A DNA stretch of 64,000 nt, taken from the NCBI GenBank assembly GCA_020638975.1, contig JACKHN010000005.1, positions 1 to 64,000 of the forward strand, given 5' to 3'. The notes beneath the pieces are model-generated. The model saw nothing but the letters and a program-made list of their open reading frames with translations, did no database searches and was not told the DNA's origin. Position 1 is the first letter of the stretch; each line of letters starts with the position of its first letter. Of the stretch, positions 62,016-64,000 are shown piece after piece. The DNA comes from Planctomycetaceae bacterium. Lineage in GTDB: Bacteria > Planctomycetota > Planctomycetia > Pirellulales > Pirellulaceae. A program made the translations under genes and the position numbers.

Positions 62016-63002
62016 ATGATTGGACATTGCTATCGGAACACGGGACGCAAGCTTGTCGTCTTTATGGGTTGCATGTACCTCGCATCCAGCTGTTTCGGAC
62101 AGCGGCGGTCGGAAGACGAGGTGAAAATTCCGGACCCGACCGCTGTGACTGTCGAGACGAGTGACGGCGTTCCAATCCGGTGCAGCTACTATCCTGGTGG
62201 TTTCGTCGAGACACCGACCGACAACAAGGACAAGCCAAAGATCGAGAAAAAGCCGGGAAAGGAAGTAGTTCCCATCATCTTGTTGCACGGTTGGGAAGGG
62301 CGTCGCCGCGATTTCGATGAGTTGGCGAGTAGTTTACAGAAACGTGGACACGCGGTCATGGTTCCCGACTTGCGGGGGCACGGCGACAGTAGCAGAGTCA
62401 CGTTGGCCAATGGAGAAACCAAAGACATCGATCTCGCCCGCATGAGGTCAACGGAGATTGCCGGAATGCTGTTTGACGTCGAAGCTGTGAAAAAGTTCTT
62501 TTTCGAGAAGAACAACGCTGGCGAAGTCAACATCGAGCTTTTGTGTGTCGTCGGCGCTGATGTGGGAGCCATCGTCGCGGTGAATTGGGCGGCTTACGAC
62601 TGGAGTCGTCGACAGCTTCCCGCATTCAAACAGGGTCGCGACGTTAAAGCGCTCGTCCTCGTCTCGCCTGAATCGTCATTCAAAGGGTTTTCGTTGACAA
62701 CGGCGCTGAACCATCCAATCATCCAAAAGTCGATGTCGATCATGATTATTGTGGGAGAAGATGATCGCAGCGCGGCCAGCGATGCAAAAACCATCCACAG
62801 TCGGCTGGAACGCTTGCGTACTGACCAGGATCCAAAGAACCCGGACCTTGTGTATCTCAAACCAAACACGACTCTCCAGGGAACACAACTGATTAACGTG
62901 CCTGGATTGCCACTGCGAGACTACATCGGGGTGTTCATCGAACAGCGTTTGGTCCGCAAGTCCAGTGAGTTTCCCTGGACGGAGCGAACGAGTCCGCTGT
63001 AG
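62016..63002 (+). CDS. Secreted alpha/beta-hydrolase-fold protein with Asp in the nucleophile elbow
   Basis: About 328 residues from the ATG at 62016, with a signal-like hydrophobic stretch (LVVFMGCMYLASSCFG). The fold is shown by ILLHGWEGRRRDFDELA (HGxxG oxyanion region) and DLRGHGDSS. The nucleophile elbow reads VVGADVGAIVAV, where G-x-S-x-G would be expected, so Asp replaces Ser. That pattern is known in epoxide hydrolases and haloalkane dehalogenases. No candidate catalytic His was seen in the last 80 residues, so it may be inactive. Confidence 0.8.
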   Translation: MIGHCYRNTGRKLVVFMGCMYLASSCFGQRRSEDEVKIPDPTAVTVETSDGVPIRCSYYPGGFVETPTDNKDKPKIEKKPGKEVVPIILLHGWEGRRRDFDELASSLQKRGHAVMVPDLRGHGDSSRVTLANGETKDIDLARMRSTEIAGMLFDVEAVKKFFFEKNNAGEVNIELLCVVGADVGAIVAVNWAAYDWSRRQLPAFKQGRDVKALVLVSPESSFKGFSLTTALNHPIIQKSMSIMIIVGEDDRSAASDAKTIHSRLERLRTDQDPKNPDLVYLKPNTTLQGTQLINVPGLPLRDYIGVFIEQRLVRKSSEFPWTERTSPL

Positions 63003-63018
63003 CCCAATGCATCACGGA

Positions 63019-63048
63019 GGACTACTGGGATTCACGGTTCAGTAGTCC
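63019..63048. terminator. Hairpin between convergent genes
   Basis: GGACTACT (63019-63026) and AGTAGTCC (63041-63048) pair around a 14-base loop. It overlaps the stop codon of the LysM gene and lies 16 bases after the hydrolase stop. Confidence 0.5.
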
Positions 63049-63660
63049 CTGGGGAATCGGCACCAATCCGTCATCGACATCATCCGCATGATTCTCGCGA
63101 GGTGACGGCGCGATGGTGCGGGGGATGGTGATGACCTTTCCAATCGGCAGTAAGTCTGGATCGATCAGCAGTTCTGAATTCATTTCGAAAATCGATTGCC
63201 ACTCTGTACGATCGCCTAGGTAGCGTGCTGCGAGCGATTGAAGCGTGTCACCGTCGTTGATTCGATGAGTTCGAGCAGGTTCATCAGCATCATTCTCGCG
63301 TTGTGACGATTCAATAGCGACTGGCGTCGTACTGCCCACGAACAACTCGAACGTGGACCCAAGCTGGGGAGGATCTGGAATCTCCCCTTTGGTTGGAGCG
63401 GTTGCCCGATGCGTGAGCGGTAACTCTAATACCGCTGGCGTTACACGTGGTTCGCCTTCCGGCGCAGCCATCATGTCGGGGCCTACCGGAATGGTCAGTT
63501 GCAAGGTGAGTTCGGGTTGAGACGAAGGGGTTCGAGAAACCTCGCTCTCACTTTGCTCGCCAAGCATCGAATTTGGGGCGTCGTACCGGAAGGGCAGCGC
63601 CGCGCAAACGCCGCCCGATATGACGATCAACCCGAGGATTCTGCGTTTCCAACCAACCAT
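63022..63660 (-). CDS. LysM-domain envelope protein
   Basis: A 212-residue protein with an N-terminal membrane or signal helix (about 7-25, ILGLIVISGGVCAAL). A Pro/Ser-rich middle part is followed by a LysM domain (about 132-182: RTHRINDGDTLQSLAARYLGD to LPIGKVITIP). LysM binds peptidoglycan or related glycans. A short tail follows. No hydrolase domain is attached. It lies between the alpha/beta-hydrolase gene and the partial secF. Confidence 0.88.
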   Translation of the reverse strand: MVGWKRRILGLIVISGGVCAALPFRYDAPNSMLGEQSESEVSRTPSSQPELTLQLTIPVGPDMMAAPEGEPRVTPAVLELPLTHRATAPTKGEIPDPPQLGSTFELFVGSTTPVAIESSQRENDADEPARTHRINDGDTLQSLAARYLGDRTEWQSIFEMNSELLIDPDLLPIGKVITIPRTIAPSPRENHADDVDDGLVPIPQGLLNRESQ

Positions 63661-63788
63661 GTTGCCGCACCCGATTCTGTAAGCCCCATCGATAAGTATC
63701 GCGATGGACGCGGTGGAGTCTACAGAGGTACCGCTAGCGTGCCGCCGGATTTGCGACGCGTTGCCGGTTATGAGTCCGGTTTTACCGA

Positions 63789-64000
63789 CTATGCCGAAGC
63801 GGACACGTTACCTGCGGCGGCCTTGGCCTTTCCGGCGGTGCTCTTCTGGTTCGCGGAGGTCATCCAGAGTAAGACGGGCGATGCGACGAAGATCGAACTG
63901 TAGGTACCCACAACGACACCGACGACGAGCGAAAACGCAAAACCGTGGATTCCGTCTCCGCCGATCGCGTAGAGGATGATTACCACGATCAAGGTCGTCA
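63789..64000 (-). CDS. secF: Protein-export membrane protein SecF, C-terminal part (5' end beyond window)
   Basis: The frame is open from the right edge to a stop at 63789. It shows the last transmembrane regions of SecF: a helix TTLIVVIILYAIGGDGIHGF, then FSLVVGVVVGTYSSIFVASPVLLW, a conserved RND-type SecF ending. A short Ala/Lys-rich tail follows. SecD/SecF use the proton gradient to aid preprotein export. Fusion with SecD cannot be excluded, as only 70 residues are visible. Confidence 0.9.
   Translation of the reverse strand, partial: TTLIVVIILYAIGGDGIHGFAFSLVVGVVVGTYSSIFVASPVLLWMTSANQKSTAGKAKAAAGNVSASA

Noticed and set aside
1..64000. CRISPR array, tRNA or rRNA genes
   Set aside because: No regularly spaced direct repeats of CRISPR type, no T-loop/anticodon patterns and no rRNA stretches were recognised on reading. 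A tRNAscan-SE run would be decisive for tRNAs.

Overview
This window is bacterial and almost certainly from a member of the Planctomycetota close to the Pirellulaceae. The evidence is the gene repertoire: three secreted type I sulfatases, a DUF1501 protein, three Gfo/Idh/MocA oxidoreductases (two with Tat signals), a PQQ-type beta-propeller protein, a ceramidase-like protein, a DUF1570 metallopeptidase-like protein, zinc-ribbon/ExbB-type proton-channel proteins, and an EF-G of the mitochondrial-like type. No CRISPR array, prophage, rRNA or tRNA gene was recognised. Gene density is ordinary, and coding strand switches often.

Layout. 1-3283 (-): ExbB/TolQ-like channel with an N-terminal zinc ribbon, followed by two ExbD/MotB-like coiled-coil proteins. 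3423-11897 (-): secreted catabolic block with two sulfatases, a sialidase-like protein, a PQQ-type propeller and a ceramidase-like protein. 12249-18677: Tat-exported oxidoreductase, phospholipase D-like protein, third sulfatase, amidohydrolase and LL-diaminopimelate aminotransferase. 18762-25527: PH-domain membrane protein, NrdR, fumarase, TPR protein and an EF-G. 25535-27889 (-): a compact three-gene cassette of a small helical protein, a formylglycine-synthase-fold protein lacking the FGE cysteines, and a zinc-ribbon P-loop GTPase. 28165-35233: small secreted or membrane proteins, DUF1501, oxidoreductase, acyltransferase with SGNH domain, rhamnulokinase. 35465-36733: APS/PAPS reductase and an Rrf2 regulator with a well-formed operator over the promoter. 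36813-42178: small proteins, a THUMP-like methyltransferase, a PDZ protein and a GNAT protein. 42596-44017: DnaA, not next to dnaN. 44059-51737: oxidoreductase, an orphan ABC permease coupled to a DUF1570 protein, a vWA lipoprotein and a DUF6263-like protein. 51786-57238 (-): housekeeping run xseA-xseB-ispA-dxs-nadK for exonuclease VII, isoprenoid precursors and NADP. 57767 to the end: a response regulator fused to an RsbW-like ATPase, a large secreted protein, a decayed transposase, an alpha/beta-hydrolase-fold protein, a LysM protein and the C-terminus of SecF.

The most striking non-coding signal is a rich set of dispersed palindromic elements in the gaps between genes. About ten distinct families were found by eye. 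Several recur within the window: one roughly 92-base cloverleaf family has four copies and one family of roughly 90 bases has three. One family forms an inverted pair that has been read into coding sequence at two gene ends.

Best candidates for something new: the 25.5-27.9 kb GTPase/FGS-fold cassette, the palindromic element families, the Rrf2 operator at the sulfate-reduction promoter, and repeat-derived protein tails.
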